Part shown: positions 7,110 to 16,772 of the stretch, in pieces
Layout: each line of letters begins with the position of its first letter
Position numbering within the stretch: position 1 is the stretch's first letter
Source of the DNA: Rhodococcus rhodnii NBRC 100604
GTDB lineage: Bacteria > Actinomycetota > Actinomycetes > Mycobacteriales > Mycobacteriaceae
Reading direction: 5' to 3'
Assembly: GCF_001894925.1 (NCBI RefSeq)
Contig: NZ_BCXD01000008.1
Span: forward strand, 16,716 to 80,715
Length of the DNA: 64,000 nucleotides
Translations under genes and position numbers: made by a program
The notes under the pieces: generated by a model
Seen by the model: the letters and a program-made list of their open reading frames with translations, nothing else
What the model was told of the DNA's origin: nothing
Database searches by the model: none

Positions 7110-8561
7110 ATGGCGACTCCACCGACACGCCAGCGCGGATTCTTCGGGCAACCGTTCGCTCTCGCGCACCTGTTCGGTGTCGAGATGTGGGAGCGGTTCT
7201 CCTTCTACGGGATGCAAGGCATCCTGATCTACTACCTGTACTACTCGGCGGGTGACGGCGGCCTCGGCATCAGCGAAGCCGCGGCGACCAGCATCGTCGG
7301 CGCGTACGGCGGCACCGTCTATCTGTCGACGATTCTCGGCGGCTGGATCTCCGATCGGCTGCTCGGCTCCGAGCGCACCCTGTTCTACTCCGCCGTCATG
7401 GTCATGGCGGGGCACATCGCGCTGTCGGTGATCCCCGGTCTCGCGGGCGTCGGTGTCGGTCTCGTCCTCATCGCGTTCGGCAGCGGCGGCGTCAAGGCAA
7501 CAGCGACGTCGCTGGTCGGCGACCTCTATTCCGCCGACGACGTGCGCCGCGACGCGGGCTTCTCGATCTTCTACATGGGCATCAACGTCGGTGCGCTCAT
7601 CGGCCCGCTGCTCACCGGCTGGCTGCAGAGCGAGGTCGGCTTCCACGCGGGCTTCGCGCTCGCCGCGTTCGGTATGGCGATCGGACTCGTCCAGTACGCG
7701 TTCGGACGCCGCGAGCTGAGCGAGACCGGCAAGCATCCGCCGAATCCACTTCCCGCCGAGGGGCGTCGACGGGCCGTCGTGATCGGTGTCGTGGTGATCG
7801 TGCTGATCGCGATCGCGTCGCTCACCGGCCTGGTGACGACGACGAACATGTCGAGCATCGTCGTGACGCTCACCGTGATCGCGGCGATCGGGCTGTTCGC
7901 GCTCATGCTGGCGAGCCGCAGCATCACCGACGTCGAACGCAGCCGGGTGTACGCGTTCATCCCGATGTTCGTGGCGAGCGCCGCGTTCTGGTCGCTGTTC
8001 CAGCAGCAGTTCACGACGGTCGCGGTGTACTCCGATCAGCGGCTGAACCGGAACCTCTTCGGCTGGGAGTTCCCGCCGACGTGGGTGCAGTCGATCAATC
8101 CCGTCTTCATCATCCTGTTGGCCGGCGTGTTCGCGACGGTGTGGACGAAGCTCGGCTCACGGCAGCCGTCGTCGCCGATCAAGTTCGCGTGCGGCACGAT
8201 CGTGATGGGGCTGGCGTTCCTCGCCTTCATCCCGATGTCGGGGGGCGGGCCGAACAGCGCGCCGCTGCTGGGTCTGATCGGGATCCTGCTGCTGTTCACG
8301 GTGGCCGAGCTGTTCCTCTCCCCCGTCGGCCTGTCGCTCTCGACGAAGCTCGCGCCGAGGGTCTTCCACACGCAGATGGTGGCGCTGTTCTATCTGTCGG
8401 TCGCGCTCGGGACGTCGCTCGCCGGCACGCTCGCGAAGTACTACGACACCGAGAACGAGGTGCCGTACTTCCTCGTCGTCGGGATCGCGTCGATCGCGAT
8501 CGGTGTCGCGGTGGCGCTCGGGTCGCGCAAGATCGGCGAGCTCATGCGCGGCGTGCACTGA
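7110..8561 (+). CDS. POT/PTR-family proton-dependent oligopeptide transporter
   Basis: The 483-residue protein has 12-14 membrane helices and typical POT motifs: FGVEMWERFSFYGMQGIL in the first helix (ExxER-type proton site), GGWISDRLLGSERTLF in loop 2-3, and FSIFYMGINVGALIGPLLTG in helix 5. It would import di- and tripeptides with protons. The ATG at 7110 is chosen because the family-like sequence begins soon after it; longer frames upstream are arginine-rich shadow. It converges on the pseudo-PBP gene, with the two stops only 15 bp apart. Confidence 0.9.
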   Translation: MATPPTRQRGFFGQPFALAHLFGVEMWERFSFYGMQGILIYYLYYSAGDGGLGISEAAATSIVGAYGGTVYLSTILGGWISDRLLGSERTLFYSAVMVMAGHIALSVIPGLAGVGVGLVLIAFGSGGVKATATSLVGDLYSADDVRRDAGFSIFYMGINVGALIGPLLTGWLQSEVGFHAGFALAAFGMAIGLVQYAFGRRELSETGKHPPNPLPAEGRRRAVVIGVVVIVLIAIASLTGLVTTTNMSSIVVTLTVIAAIGLFALMLASRSITDVERSRVYAFIPMFVASAAFWSLFQQQFTTVAVYSDQRLNRNLFGWEFPPTWVQSINPVFIILLAGVFATVWTKLGSRQPSSPIKFACGTIVMGLAFLAFIPMSGGGPNSAPLLGLIGILLLFTVAELFLSPVGLSLSTKLAPRVFHTQMVALFYLSVALGTSLAGTLAKYYDTENEVPYFLVVGIASIAIGVAVALGSRKIGELMRGVH

Positions 8562-8576
8562 GACGTCGCGCAGCGG

Positions 8577-10256
8577 CTACGCGGGCGGTGCGTCGAGTTC
8601 CTGCAGGAAGCGGTTCGCGACCTGCATCGCGCGGTCGCCAGAGTCGGCGTCGCCGACGAACACCGCGAACGCGAGGTCGCCGCGTGAACCGTAGAACCAG
8701 CGGTCGTCGTCGTGGCTGCCCGCGGTGCCGATGAGGTCGGGGTAGCGCGCCAGCAGGTTCGCGGGCCCGGTCGCGACGTCGGCGCGCATCCGGCCGCGGA
8801 TGCCGTCGAGGATCTCGGGCGGCAGCGACGTGAGGTCGGCGTCGGTGATCGGCGGCTGGTCCTGCACGATCTTCGGCAGCGCGGGTGCGCCACGCGCGAT
8901 CGACGACGCGAGGACCGCCATGCCCAGCGGCGTCACCGCCGGGACGTCGCGGGAGCCCATCGCCTGGTCCATCTTCGACTGCGCCGACGTCAGCACCGCC
9001 GTCTGCTGCTCGAGGCCCTGCACCTCGAAGTCGATGCCGAGGCCGAGGGAGCGCGCCGTCTCCTCGAACTGTTCGCTCGACAGATCCGCCGGGGACACGC
9101 CAGCCTGGCGCGCCGCGGCGTCACGTACGACGTCGAGCCCGCTGCCCGCGGGGTAGAGCCCCGTGAACGCGATCGGCCCCTGCTCGTACGCCTGGTTGTT
9201 CTGTGCGGTCGCGAGGACGGCGCCGGTCGACGGCTGCATCGCGACGACGACGGTCGGCGTCCCGGCGATCACTGCCGCTTCGGTCGCGGCGAGCTGGATG
9301 CGGGGGTCGAGCGTCGCGGGGACGTCGGGCCCGGGCGGGCCCTGGAAGCCTGCCGCGATCTGCGGGCCGCCCTCGCCTTCGCTGAGCACGGCCCAACCGG
9401 CGCTCGCGTCGCGATTCGCCTGCCACACGTTGCGGAGCGGGTCGAGCAGCGGCGTCGAGATGCGCCGGTCGGCCGTGATGAGCGTCGGCGTCCGGTCGAC
9501 GACGACGCCGGGGATCGCGAACTTCTCCGGCCCCATGTACTCGTAGTCCTGGTCGCGCAGCCGCACCGCGACGACGGACTCGCCGGGCTTCTCGGCGAGG
9601 TCCGCGAGCATCGACTCGGACGTGATCAGCGGCGCGACGGGCTCGAGGACCTGCGCGAGGCGCCTGGTCGTGTCGGCGGCGTCGGGCATCTGCGACGGAT
9701 CGAGCCGGACGGTGTTGATGGTCTGCTCGTTCGCGAGGACACCGCCACCGGCGTCGAGCACGCGTGGCGCGGCGGCGTCGGTGCGGGTGTACCGGACGGT
9801 GCGGCCGTTCTCGACGGCGGTGCCCATGATCTGCGGCTCCCACGAGATGCGCCAGCCGACCGAGAGCTTGCGCAGGCTCGCCTGGACGGGGTACTCCCAG
9901 TCGCGGCCCTCGCCGAAGTTCCAGCGCGCGTTCATCGTGAAGAAGCCCGATTCGGGGCCGAGTTCCATGAGCTGCTGGACGTCGAAGTCGGCTTCCTTCG
10001 GGTCGAGGCCGTCGAACATCTGCCCGATGACCTCGCGCGCCGCAGCGGGATACGACGTCTGTTCCGCCGCCGTATCCACATCGTGATCGCTCAGCGCCCC
10101 GACGAACGTGTCGACGACGGATTGCGGCGTCGACTGTTCGTCCTCCCCCGCAACACACGACGCCACCGAGACCGTGAGGGCGGCAGCGGTTGCGAGAGCG
10201 ATCGCGAACGTGGCGCGACGACGCGCTCGTGACCGTCCTCTGCTCATGGTCTCCAT
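8577..10256 (-). CDS. PBP-lipo paralogue lacking transpeptidase active-site residues
   Basis: The 559-residue protein has a lipobox-like signal (VASC at about 31-34), an NTF2-like MecA_N domain (about 42-165), a dimerisation/linker region, and a transpeptidase domain aligning with the neighbouring paralogue. In the domain, the catalytic SxxK is replaced by SGLD (after FTGLYPAG), about 50 residues including SxN are missing, and KTG is replaced by TAG (DLIGTAGSHDD). It should therefore not acylate with beta-lactam or transfer peptides, but may be a structural or sensory lipoprotein on the outer face of the membrane. It lies 94 bp downstream of the intact copy, apparently a tandem duplication. 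A start at 10247 is also possible. Confidence 0.85.
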   Translation of the reverse strand: METMSRGRSRARRRATFAIALATAAALTVSVASCVAGEDEQSTPQSVVDTFVGALSDHDVDTAAEQTSYPAAAREVIGQMFDGLDPKEADFDVQQLMELGPESGFFTMNARWNFGEGRDWEYPVQASLRKLSVGWRISWEPQIMGTAVENGRTVRYTRTDAAAPRVLDAGGGVLANEQTINTVRLDPSQMPDAADTTRRLAQVLEPVAPLITSESMLADLAEKPGESVVAVRLRDQDYEYMGPEKFAIPGVVVDRTPTLITADRRISTPLLDPLRNVWQANRDASAGWAVLSEGEGGPQIAAGFQGPPGPDVPATLDPRIQLAATEAAVIAGTPTVVVAMQPSTGAVLATAQNNQAYEQGPIAFTGLYPAGSGLDVVRDAAARQAGVSPADLSSEQFEETARSLGLGIDFEVQGLEQQTAVLTSAQSKMDQAMGSRDVPAVTPLGMAVLASSIARGAPALPKIVQDQPPITDADLTSLPPEILDGIRGRMRADVATGPANLLARYPDLIGTAGSHDDDRWFYGSRGDLAFAVFVGDADSGDRAMQVANRFLQELDAPPA

Positions 10257-10350
10257 CTTGCTACCGATTTGGGCCAGTCAGGACCATGTTCCCCTACGAG
10301 GTGGTCACGGTTTCGATACGGGTTGAGTTCGGCCCGCGGGGACTGGCCGT

Positions 10351-12132
10351 TCACTCCAGGAACGAGCCCGCGATCTGCAGGGCAGGGGCGGAGCTGTCGC
10401 CGTCCGCGACGAAGACGGCGAACGCGAGATCGCCGCGGATGCCGACGAACCAGCCGTGGGCGGAACCCGTGCCGTCCTCGGCGGTTCCGGTCTTGCCCAG
10501 CAGATCCGGATAGCGCGCGAGCGACGACGCCGTGCCGTTCGCGACGGTCTCGCGCATCATCTCACGGACGTCGGCGAGCACGGCCGGGTCGAGTGGCGCC
10601 GGTGTCTGGTCGGCGGTGCCCTGTTCGCCCGCGAGGATCGACGGCGCGGGCGGTGTGCCGTTCGCGATCGCGGCGGCGACGAGCGCCATACCGAACGGCG
10701 ACGCCGTGACCGCGCCCTGGCCGATCGCCGTCTCGACGCGTGCCGCGGGGGTGTCGGCGGGCGGCACCGATCCCGTCACCGTCGTGAGGGCCGGGGTGGT
10801 GTAGTCGATGCCGAGGCCCAGCGAGAGCGCGGTCTGCTGGAGCCGGTCGGGCTCCATGCCCACCGCGAGCCTGCCCATCGTCGTGTTGCACGACTGCGCG
10901 AAGGCCGTGTGCAGCGGGACGGCACCGAGGTCGAAGTTGTCGTCGTTGGGAATCTGCCTGCCCTCGATGTTCTCGGTTCCCGGGCACGGCAGCACGGTGT
11001 CGGGCGTCACCTCGCCGCTGCCGAGGGCCGCCGCCGTCGTGACGGTCTTGAACGTCGAGCCCGGTGGGTACAGCCCGGTCAGCGCGATCGGCCCGAGCGC
11101 GGCGGCGGGGTCGTTCTGGGCCATCGCGACGATCTCGCCGGTCGACGGCCGGATCGCGACGAGTGCCGCCTGCCGTCCCTCCGCGGCGACCGACTGTTGC
11201 GCGGCCTGCTGCCGGCCGAGGTCGAGCGTCGTCCGGAGCGCCGGGACGTCGCGGCCCTCCTCGCCGGCGATCGTCGTCGCCGTGCCGTCCTGGGCGACGG
11301 ACTGCACGGCCCAGCCCGCGGCCTCGTCGGCGCGCCGCTGCCATTCGTCGGTGATCCCTCCGAACAGCGGCGACGACAGATCCTTGTCGTCCGTGAGCAG
11401 CCGCGCCTGCGGGACGAGGACGATGCCCGAGAGCGGAGCGAGGCGGTCGCGGATCGGCGCGAGATCGCTCTCGCGCAGCGCGACGGCCGTGGCGGGCGCC
11501 CCCTGCGCGTCGGCGAGCGAACCGGCCAGCGACTCCGGTGTGATCGTGGGGACCACAGTCGAGAGGATCCCGGCCAGCGAGCCCAGGTCGGTGGTCTGGT
11601 CGTACTGCACGAGCGTGACGGTCTGCTGCGACATGAGGGCGCGGCCGTCCTCGGTGAGGACGGGGGCGGGAGTGCCGCTCGTCGGCGTGTAGCGCAGCGT
11701 CGTGGTGTCCGAGGCGCCGGGCGCGAGAACGGCCGGATCCCAGTCGATCCGCCAGCCTTCCGGCGTGTCGGTCGCGCGGGCGTTCGTCGTGTACTCCCAC
11801 AGCCGTTCGCCACCCGCGGGTGCCGAACCGAAGTTCCAGGCGGCGTCGAGGTCGAAGGTCGCGCCGTCGTCGGTCTCGGCGACGTTCGCGGGCGAGTACA
11901 CGCCCGACGTCCCGAGACCCGCGAACAGTGCGGAGATGGTCTCGGTCGCCGCGGCGGGGTCGGTCGTCAGCCCCGCGGCCGCGGCGGCGTCGTCGCGGAC
12001 CAGCGCGTCGGCGAACTGCTCCGCGAGTTGTTCGGGACCGCTGTCACCTCCGCATGCGGTGAGCAGGGCTGCGGCGATCGCACCGGTGAGCGTCCCGGCG
12101 AGGACTCTGGATGTGCGCACGCGCCCGATCAT
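10351..12132 (-). CDS. penicillin-binding protein, class B-like lipoprotein transpeptidase (PBP-lipo)
   Basis: The 593-residue protein begins with a lipoprotein signal (lipobox LTAC at about 23-26), followed by a MecA_N/NTF2-like domain, a dimerisation domain and a penicillin-binding transpeptidase domain. All three catalytic motifs are present: STFK (after LTGLYPPG), SCN (FAQSCNTTMG) and KTG (LLGKTGTAEDG). It corresponds to PBP-lipo (Rv2864c) of M. tuberculosis, a D,D-transpeptidase-type enzyme of septal/polar peptidoglycan synthesis. The ATG at 12132 is chosen because the signal peptide starts there. It is transcribed away from the ABC-F gene at 12374 and is followed by its degenerate paralogue. 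Confidence 0.9.
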   Translation of the reverse strand: MIGRVRTSRVLAGTLTGAIAAALLTACGGDSGPEQLAEQFADALVRDDAAAAAGLTTDPAAATETISALFAGLGTSGVYSPANVAETDDGATFDLDAAWNFGSAPAGGERLWEYTTNARATDTPEGWRIDWDPAVLAPGASDTTTLRYTPTSGTPAPVLTEDGRALMSQQTVTLVQYDQTTDLGSLAGILSTVVPTITPESLAGSLADAQGAPATAVALRESDLAPIRDRLAPLSGIVLVPQARLLTDDKDLSSPLFGGITDEWQRRADEAAGWAVQSVAQDGTATTIAGEEGRDVPALRTTLDLGRQQAAQQSVAAEGRQAALVAIRPSTGEIVAMAQNDPAAALGPIALTGLYPPGSTFKTVTTAAALGSGEVTPDTVLPCPGTENIEGRQIPNDDNFDLGAVPLHTAFAQSCNTTMGRLAVGMEPDRLQQTALSLGLGIDYTTPALTTVTGSVPPADTPAARVETAIGQGAVTASPFGMALVAAAIANGTPPAPSILAGEQGTADQTPAPLDPAVLADVREMMRETVANGTASSLARYPDLLGKTGTAEDGTGSAHGWFVGIRGDLAFAVFVADGDSSAPALQIAGSFLE

Positions 12133-12373
12133 GCCTTGCCGCACCGACGTTCGGGGGCGAGTGAGCAGATCGGGTGGATATCCCGTTGCAGCCGCCCGAG
12201 GCGTCACGTAGCCTGGAGCGGCAGTTGCCCCCGATGTCAGGAGTCCGGAGTTGCTCGCTCGGAAGTGACCCACCGCCGCCGCGCACAGTCGTGGCGACGA
12301 CCGTCTCGCAGTCGCCACACCTCGTATCACTCGATGTGCAGCAGCGACGCGAACACCACTTCCCGGAGGCTCC

Positions 12374-13957
12374 ATGTCCACCCCCGCCGTCGCACTGTCC
12401 GACCTCACCTTCACCACCACCGAGGGCGACCCCGTCCTCTCGGGCGTCGACGCGACGTTCACGACGGGGAGCACCGGCGTCGTGGGGCTCAACGGATCCG
12501 GCAAAAGCACCCTGCTGCAGATGATCTCGGGAGACCTCGCACCCACCCGCGGGTCCGTGTCGATCACGGGCCGTGTGGGAGTGCTGCGTCAGGACATCAC
12601 GACCGACCCGTCGCTCCGCGTTTCCGAGGTGCTCGGCATCGCCGCCGTCCGCAGCGCACTGACGCGGATCGAGGCGGGCAGTACCGACCCGGCCGACTTC
12701 GGGGCGGTCGACGACCTCTGGGACGTCGACGAGCGGGCGCTGTCGGTACTCCATCGGCTCGGCCTCGCGAAACTCGTTCCCACTGTGGCGGAACTGGACC
12801 GCACCGTCGGGACGCTCTCGGGTGGCGAGACGGTGCTGCTGGGACTGTCGGCACTGCTGCTCGATCGGCCCGACGTGCTCCTTCTCGACGAACCGACGAA
12901 CAATCTCGACGACGCCGCGCGGGCGCGACTCGAGTCCGCGATCGCCGATCACCCCGGTGCCGTGATCGTGGCGAGCCACGACCGCGCGCTGCTCGACCGG
13001 ATGGACGCGATCGCCGAGGTGCGCGATCACGGCGTCCGGATGTTCGGTGGCAACTTCTCGCACTACGAGGAGGTCGTCGCCGACGAGCAACGCGCGGCCC
13101 GGAGTGCGGTGCGCGACGCGCGCTCCGACGTCGCGCGGCAGAAGCGGGATCTCGACAACGCCCGGACGACCATCGCGCATCGGGAACGCTACGGCCGCAG
13201 GATGTCCGAGAACAAGCGTGAACCCAAGATCATCATGGGCGCCCGCAAACGTGCCGCCCAGGTCTCGGCGGGCAAGTTGCGCGGCGAGCACGAGGAGAAC
13301 CTCGAGGACGCCCGGGCGGCACTCGACACCGCACAGGGCGCCGTTCGCGACGACGGCCATATCCGAATCGATCTGCCGGACACCGTGGTTCACGCATCGC
13401 AGCGCGTCGTCGAGGTCGAGGACGAGACACTGCGGACCGGCCAGACCGTGTCGCTCACGCTCGTCGGTCCCGAGCGCATGACACTCTCGGGGCACAACGG
13501 CGTCGGCAAGACGACGCTGCTCGACCTGCTCGCGCAGCGCTCGACGGTGCCGTGCCGGTCGCTGCATCAGCGGCTCGACGTGTTCGACGAGGAACTCACG
13601 CTCCTCGAGAACGTCGCGAAGGCGAATCCGCACACGACACCGCAGCAGCTTCGGGCGCGGCTCGCGCGCTTCCTGTTCCCGGGGCGACGCAGCGAGACTC
13701 CGGTGCGGGTGCTCTCGGGCGGCGAACGGTTGCGGGCTGCGCTCGCGACGGTGCTGCTCGCCGATCCGCCTCCGGGCCTGCTGCTCCTCGACGAGCCGAC
13801 GAACAACCTCGATCTCGCGAGCGTCGGGCATCTCGTGGAGGCGCTGCGCGGGTACCGTGGCGCGGTGGTCGTCGTGAGTCACGACGAGCGATTCCTGGAC
13901 GATCTGGAGCCCACCCGGCGGCTCGAACTGACCGATGAGGAGCTGGTGACGCTGTGA
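12374..13957 (+). CDS. ABC-F family ATPase (two nucleotide-binding domains)
   Basis: The 527-residue protein has two ABC ATPase domains and no membrane helices. Domain 1 has Walker A GLNGSGKST, signature LSGGE and Walker B LLLDEPTNNLDD; domain 2 has GHNGVGKTT, LSGGE and LLLDEPTNNLDL. Between them lies a basic linker (about 225-300) that would contact the ribosome. ABC-F proteins act on the ribosomal E-site in translation factor or antibiotic-protection roles; which one applies here is unclear. CGGAGG precedes the ATG at 12374. An 8-bp hairpin (arms 12291-12298 and 12311-12318) lies in its leader. It overlaps the next gene by four bases. Confidence 0.88.
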   Translation: MSTPAVALSDLTFTTTEGDPVLSGVDATFTTGSTGVVGLNGSGKSTLLQMISGDLAPTRGSVSITGRVGVLRQDITTDPSLRVSEVLGIAAVRSALTRIEAGSTDPADFGAVDDLWDVDERALSVLHRLGLAKLVPTVAELDRTVGTLSGGETVLLGLSALLLDRPDVLLLDEPTNNLDDAARARLESAIADHPGAVIVASHDRALLDRMDAIAEVRDHGVRMFGGNFSHYEEVVADEQRAARSAVRDARSDVARQKRDLDNARTTIAHRERYGRRMSENKREPKIIMGARKRAAQVSAGKLRGEHEENLEDARAALDTAQGAVRDDGHIRIDLPDTVVHASQRVVEVEDETLRTGQTVSLTLVGPERMTLSGHNGVGKTTLLDLLAQRSTVPCRSLHQRLDVFDEELTLLENVAKANPHTTPQQLRARLARFLFPGRRSETPVRVLSGGERLRAALATVLLADPPPGLLLLDEPTNNLDLASVGHLVEALRGYRGAVVVVSHDERFLDDLEPTRRLELTDEELVTL

Positions 13958-14763
13958 GCGACGATCGCGGTGTCGTGCCCAGTCCCGTCGACGGTGTCGA
14001 GATCGCCTACGAGGCATCGGGTTCGGGCGATCCGCTCGTGCTGCTGCACGGGTCGGCGCTCTCGCGCGCGATCTGGCGCGGACTCGGCTACGTGCGGGCG
14101 CTCCGTGACACGCACCGCGTGGTTCTCGTCGATCTGCGCGGGCACGGCCGCAGCGGCAAACCGACTGCGCCCGAGGCGTATGCGATGGGAACGGTCACCG
14201 CGGACGTCGCCGCGGTGCTCGACGCGCTCGACATCGCACGAGCGGACGTGTTCGGTTATTCGTTCGGCGGAAGGACGGCACTGTCGCTCGCTACCGAGCA
14301 TCCTGATCGGGTGCGGCGGCTCGTCCTCGGCGGCGCGAGCAGTGCCGCGCAGGCAGGCTCGTTCGATCGGCTGTTCTTCAGCGGCTGTGTCGACGTCCTC
14401 GAACGCAGCGGCGTCGAGGGGTTTCTCGACGGCTGGGAGGAGCGGCGCGGCAGCGAGGTCGACGCCGCGACCGCCGCTGCGTTCCGTGCGAACGACGCCG
14501 CCGCACTCGCCGCGTACATGCGGCGGATGGACGTCGAACCGGGTATCGCCGACGACGCCCTCGCCCGGGTGACGGCGCCGACCCTCGTTCTCGTCGGATC
14601 CCGCGACCACGAGCGGATTTCCGACGCCGAGCACCCGGCCGCGACGATCCCGGATGCCCGGCTGACCGTCGTGGACGGCGCAGATCACGGGACGATGCTC
14701 GCCCACCGCGACGAAGTGCTGGACGCGGTGGCTCCGTTCCTCGGTGACCCGATCAGCTCGTGA
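13954..14763 (+). CDS. alpha/beta-fold hydrolase
   Basis: The 269-residue protein has an oxyanion region LVLLHGSALS (about 28-37), a nucleophile elbow GYSFGG (Ser about 97), an acid near VLVGSRDHER and a catalytic His in DGADHGTML (about 249). This is a soluble hydrolase of unknown substrate. Its GTG start overlaps the stop of the ABC-F gene (GTGA), so the two are probably translationally coupled. It converges with and slightly overlaps the esterase gene on the other strand. Confidence 0.85.
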   Translation: MSDDRGVVPSPVDGVEIAYEASGSGDPLVLLHGSALSRAIWRGLGYVRALRDTHRVVLVDLRGHGRSGKPTAPEAYAMGTVTADVAAVLDALDIARADVFGYSFGGRTALSLATEHPDRVRRLVLGGASSAAQAGSFDRLFFSGCVDVLERSGVEGFLDGWEERRGSEVDAATAAAFRANDAAALAAYMRRMDVEPGIADDALARVTAPTLVLVGSRDHERISDAEHPAATIPDARLTVVDGADHGTMLAHRDEVLDAVAPFLGDPISS

Positions 14764-16054
14764 TGCCGAGCCTGGTCGCGAGCCACGGCAATGCATCTCG
14801 CAGCCCTGCAGCCCACACCTCGAAGCTGTGGCCGCCCGGCGTCGTGACGAACTGCACGTCCATGCCCGCCCCGCGAGCGGCCTGATACAGCGTCTGCAGC
14901 CCGGGCGCGTAGGTCGCATCGTCGGCGCCGACGACGAACATTCCCGCCGAGTCCGGATACGTGCGGTGAGCGAGCAGGTCCTGCGGGTTCACCGCCGCGA
15001 ACGCCGCCGCGTCGCCACCGAAGGCGGCGTCGAGCGTGCGCTGCCGGTCGCCGAGAGTCGGTTCGAGTTGGCCCGAGAGGTCGAGGAAGGTCGGGTACAC
15101 GTCGGGGTGGTTCGTCGTCATCTGCAGCGAACACGTTCCGCCGTAGGAGAGTCCACCGATCGCCCACTGCCGGCGGTCGTGCGACGCCTGGAGGTTCGCG
15201 TCCACCCACGCGGGGACGTCCGTCGCGAGGTACGTCGCGACGTTGCCGAGCGGCGAGTCGACGCAGAGCGGGTTGCCGAACTGAGTTCCCGTCGCGTCGG
15301 CGACGACGACGATCGGCGCGAGACCGCCGTGCGCCGCGGCGAAAGCGTCCATCGTCGTGGGGAGTTCACCGCCCGTGAGCCAGTCCTCGGGGCTGCCGGG
15401 CTGGCCTGCGAGCATCACGAGGACGGGCAGGATCGGCCTCGGGTCGGCGAAGTAGGCAGGCGGAAAGTAGATCTGGGCCGGCCGCGCACCGAATCCCGAT
15501 GTCACGCCGGGGATCGGTGTCTGGACGACCAGCCCACCGTCGCGGAGGTTCGGCGGCGGCGACCAGTGGGCGTCCAGCGGCGTGTCGGCGATCGTCTGCG
15601 ACGCCGGGCTCGTGGCGTCGGTGATGCTGCCGCGGGCGAAGGGATCGACACCGAACAGCGACCCGATCGTCGGGTACGCGTAGAAAACGCGGTTGATCTG
15701 GTTTCCGGCGAAGGCGACGACGGCGAGCGCCGCGAGGAGGGCGGCGAGCCACGAGCGCACGCGACCGCGCACGAGGGCACGCGGCACGATCAGCAGGCAC
15801 GCACCGATCGCGCTCCCGCCCCACACGTAGACGATCGGCTCGATGGGATCCGGGAACGGTCGCAGCACCTTCTCGACGAGCACCCACACCGCCGCGGTAA
15901 CGGCGACCGCGACGAGCAGCGTGATCGGGAGGGCGCGCCACCGGAACCACCGCGCCCGTCCCGCGAGCAGCCACACGGCGCTCGCGACGGCCACCGCCGC
16001 GAGCACCCACGGCACCCCGCCGTCCAGCAGATCGACCTCGGTGAGCCATCGCAC
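14753..16054 (-). CDS. membrane-anchored esterase (mycolyltransferase/esterase D-type fold)
   Basis: The 433-residue protein has four N-terminal membrane helices (about residues 12-130) followed by an extracytoplasmic alpha/beta hydrolase domain. The nucleophile motif is GGLSYGGTCSL (Ser about 311), the domain has a Gly-rich oxyanion region (VLVMLAGQPGSPEDWL), and the last His is in PGGHSFEVW (about 411). This arrangement of helices plus antigen-85-like esterase is common in mycolate-bearing actinobacteria, suggesting a role in envelope lipid or acyl transfer, but the substrate is unknown. The GTG at 16054 is chosen because the first helix starts about 10 residues later. Its 3' end overlaps the preceding hydrolase gene by 11 bp on the opposite strand. 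Confidence 0.82.
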   Translation of the reverse strand: MRWLTEVDLLDGGVPWVLAAVAVASAVWLLAGRARWFRWRALPITLLVAVAVTAAVWVLVEKVLRPFPDPIEPIVYVWGGSAIGACLLIVPRALVRGRVRSWLAALLAALAVVAFAGNQINRVFYAYPTIGSLFGVDPFARGSITDATSPASQTIADTPLDAHWSPPPNLRDGGLVVQTPIPGVTSGFGARPAQIYFPPAYFADPRPILPVLVMLAGQPGSPEDWLTGGELPTTMDAFAAAHGGLAPIVVVADATGTQFGNPLCVDSPLGNVATYLATDVPAWVDANLQASHDRRQWAIGGLSYGGTCSLQMTTNHPDVYPTFLDLSGQLEPTLGDRQRTLDAAFGGDAAAFAAVNPQDLLAHRTYPDSAGMFVVGADDATYAPGLQTLYQAARGAGMDVQFVTTPGGHSFEVWAAGLRDALPWLATRLGITS

Positions 16055-16126
16055 CCGGCCAGCGTACGACTGCGCGCGACGTCCGGCCCCGCGGTCCGGG
16101 CGTGTCGTGGCCGGTACGCTCGGGGG

Positions 16127-16720
16127 GTGACGTTCATCAAGGTCTGCGGGCTGCGCGATGCCGCTGCGGTCGACGCCGCGGTGGCCGCGGGAGCAGACGC
16201 CGTCGGTTTCGTGTTCGCGCCGCGCAGCGTGCGCGCCGTGGCGGCCGCGGAGGCCGCCGCTCTCGTGGATCTGCTGCCCGCGACGGTCGAGGCGATCGGG
16301 GTGTTCCAGGACGCGAGCGCCGAGGACGTCGTCCGGACGGTGCGGGCGGCCGGGATCGGGACGGCGCAAGTGCACGGCGCGTGGTCGTCCGCCGACACCG
16401 AGTACGTGCGCGGCGCCGGAGTGCGCGTCGTCCGCGCCGTCGTCGCGGGATCGCACGACGACGACACGGGCGCCGAGCGGCTGCTCGTGGACGGCGCCGT
16501 CGCGGGCGCCGGCCGCACCTGGGACTGGTCGGGAGCGCTGCCGGCCACAGAACGCTGGATTCTCGCGGGTGGCCTCGATCCGGACAACGTCGAGGTTGCC
16601 CTGCGCGTCACCGGAGCGTGGGGAGTCGACGTGTCGAGCGGTGTCGAGTCGTCCCGCGGCGTCAAGGACGTCTCCCTCATCGCGCGGTTCGTCGCCGCGG
16701 CCCGGAGTGCAGCTGCCTGA
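16127..16720 (+). CDS. trpF: phosphoribosylanthranilate isomerase
   Basis: The 197-residue single-domain TIM barrel starts VTFIKVCGLRD with the catalytic cysteine in KVCGL and ends with the catalytic aspartate in WGVDVSSGVES, as TrpF requires. It converts N-(5-phosphoribosyl)anthranilate to the carboxyphenylamino-deoxyribulose phosphate in tryptophan synthesis. Many mycobacteria lack a dedicated TrpF and use the bifunctional PriA instead, so a separate TrpF-like gene outside a trp operon is notable. The GTG at 16127 puts the KVCGL motif at its normal position five residues in. It stands alone between an esterase and a DoxX gene. Confidence 0.88.
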   Translation: MTFIKVCGLRDAAAVDAAVAAGADAVGFVFAPRSVRAVAAAEAAALVDLLPATVEAIGVFQDASAEDVVRTVRAAGIGTAQVHGAWSSADTEYVRGAGVRVVRAVVAGSHDDDTGAERLLVDGAVAGAGRTWDWSGALPATERWILAGGLDPDNVEVALRVTGAWGVDVSSGVESSRGVKDVSLIARFVAAARSAAA

Positions 16721-16772
16721 GCGTGCGGACGTAGCTCACCGAAATCGGCGCGCGCGTGCCATAGTTCCGCGC

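Noticed and set aside
10456..13221. Continuous + strand frame of more than 900 codons opposite the PBP and within the ABC-F gene
   Set aside because: Arg/Gly/Asp-rich shadow of high-G+C genes, crossing a clear ABC-F gene in the wrong frame.
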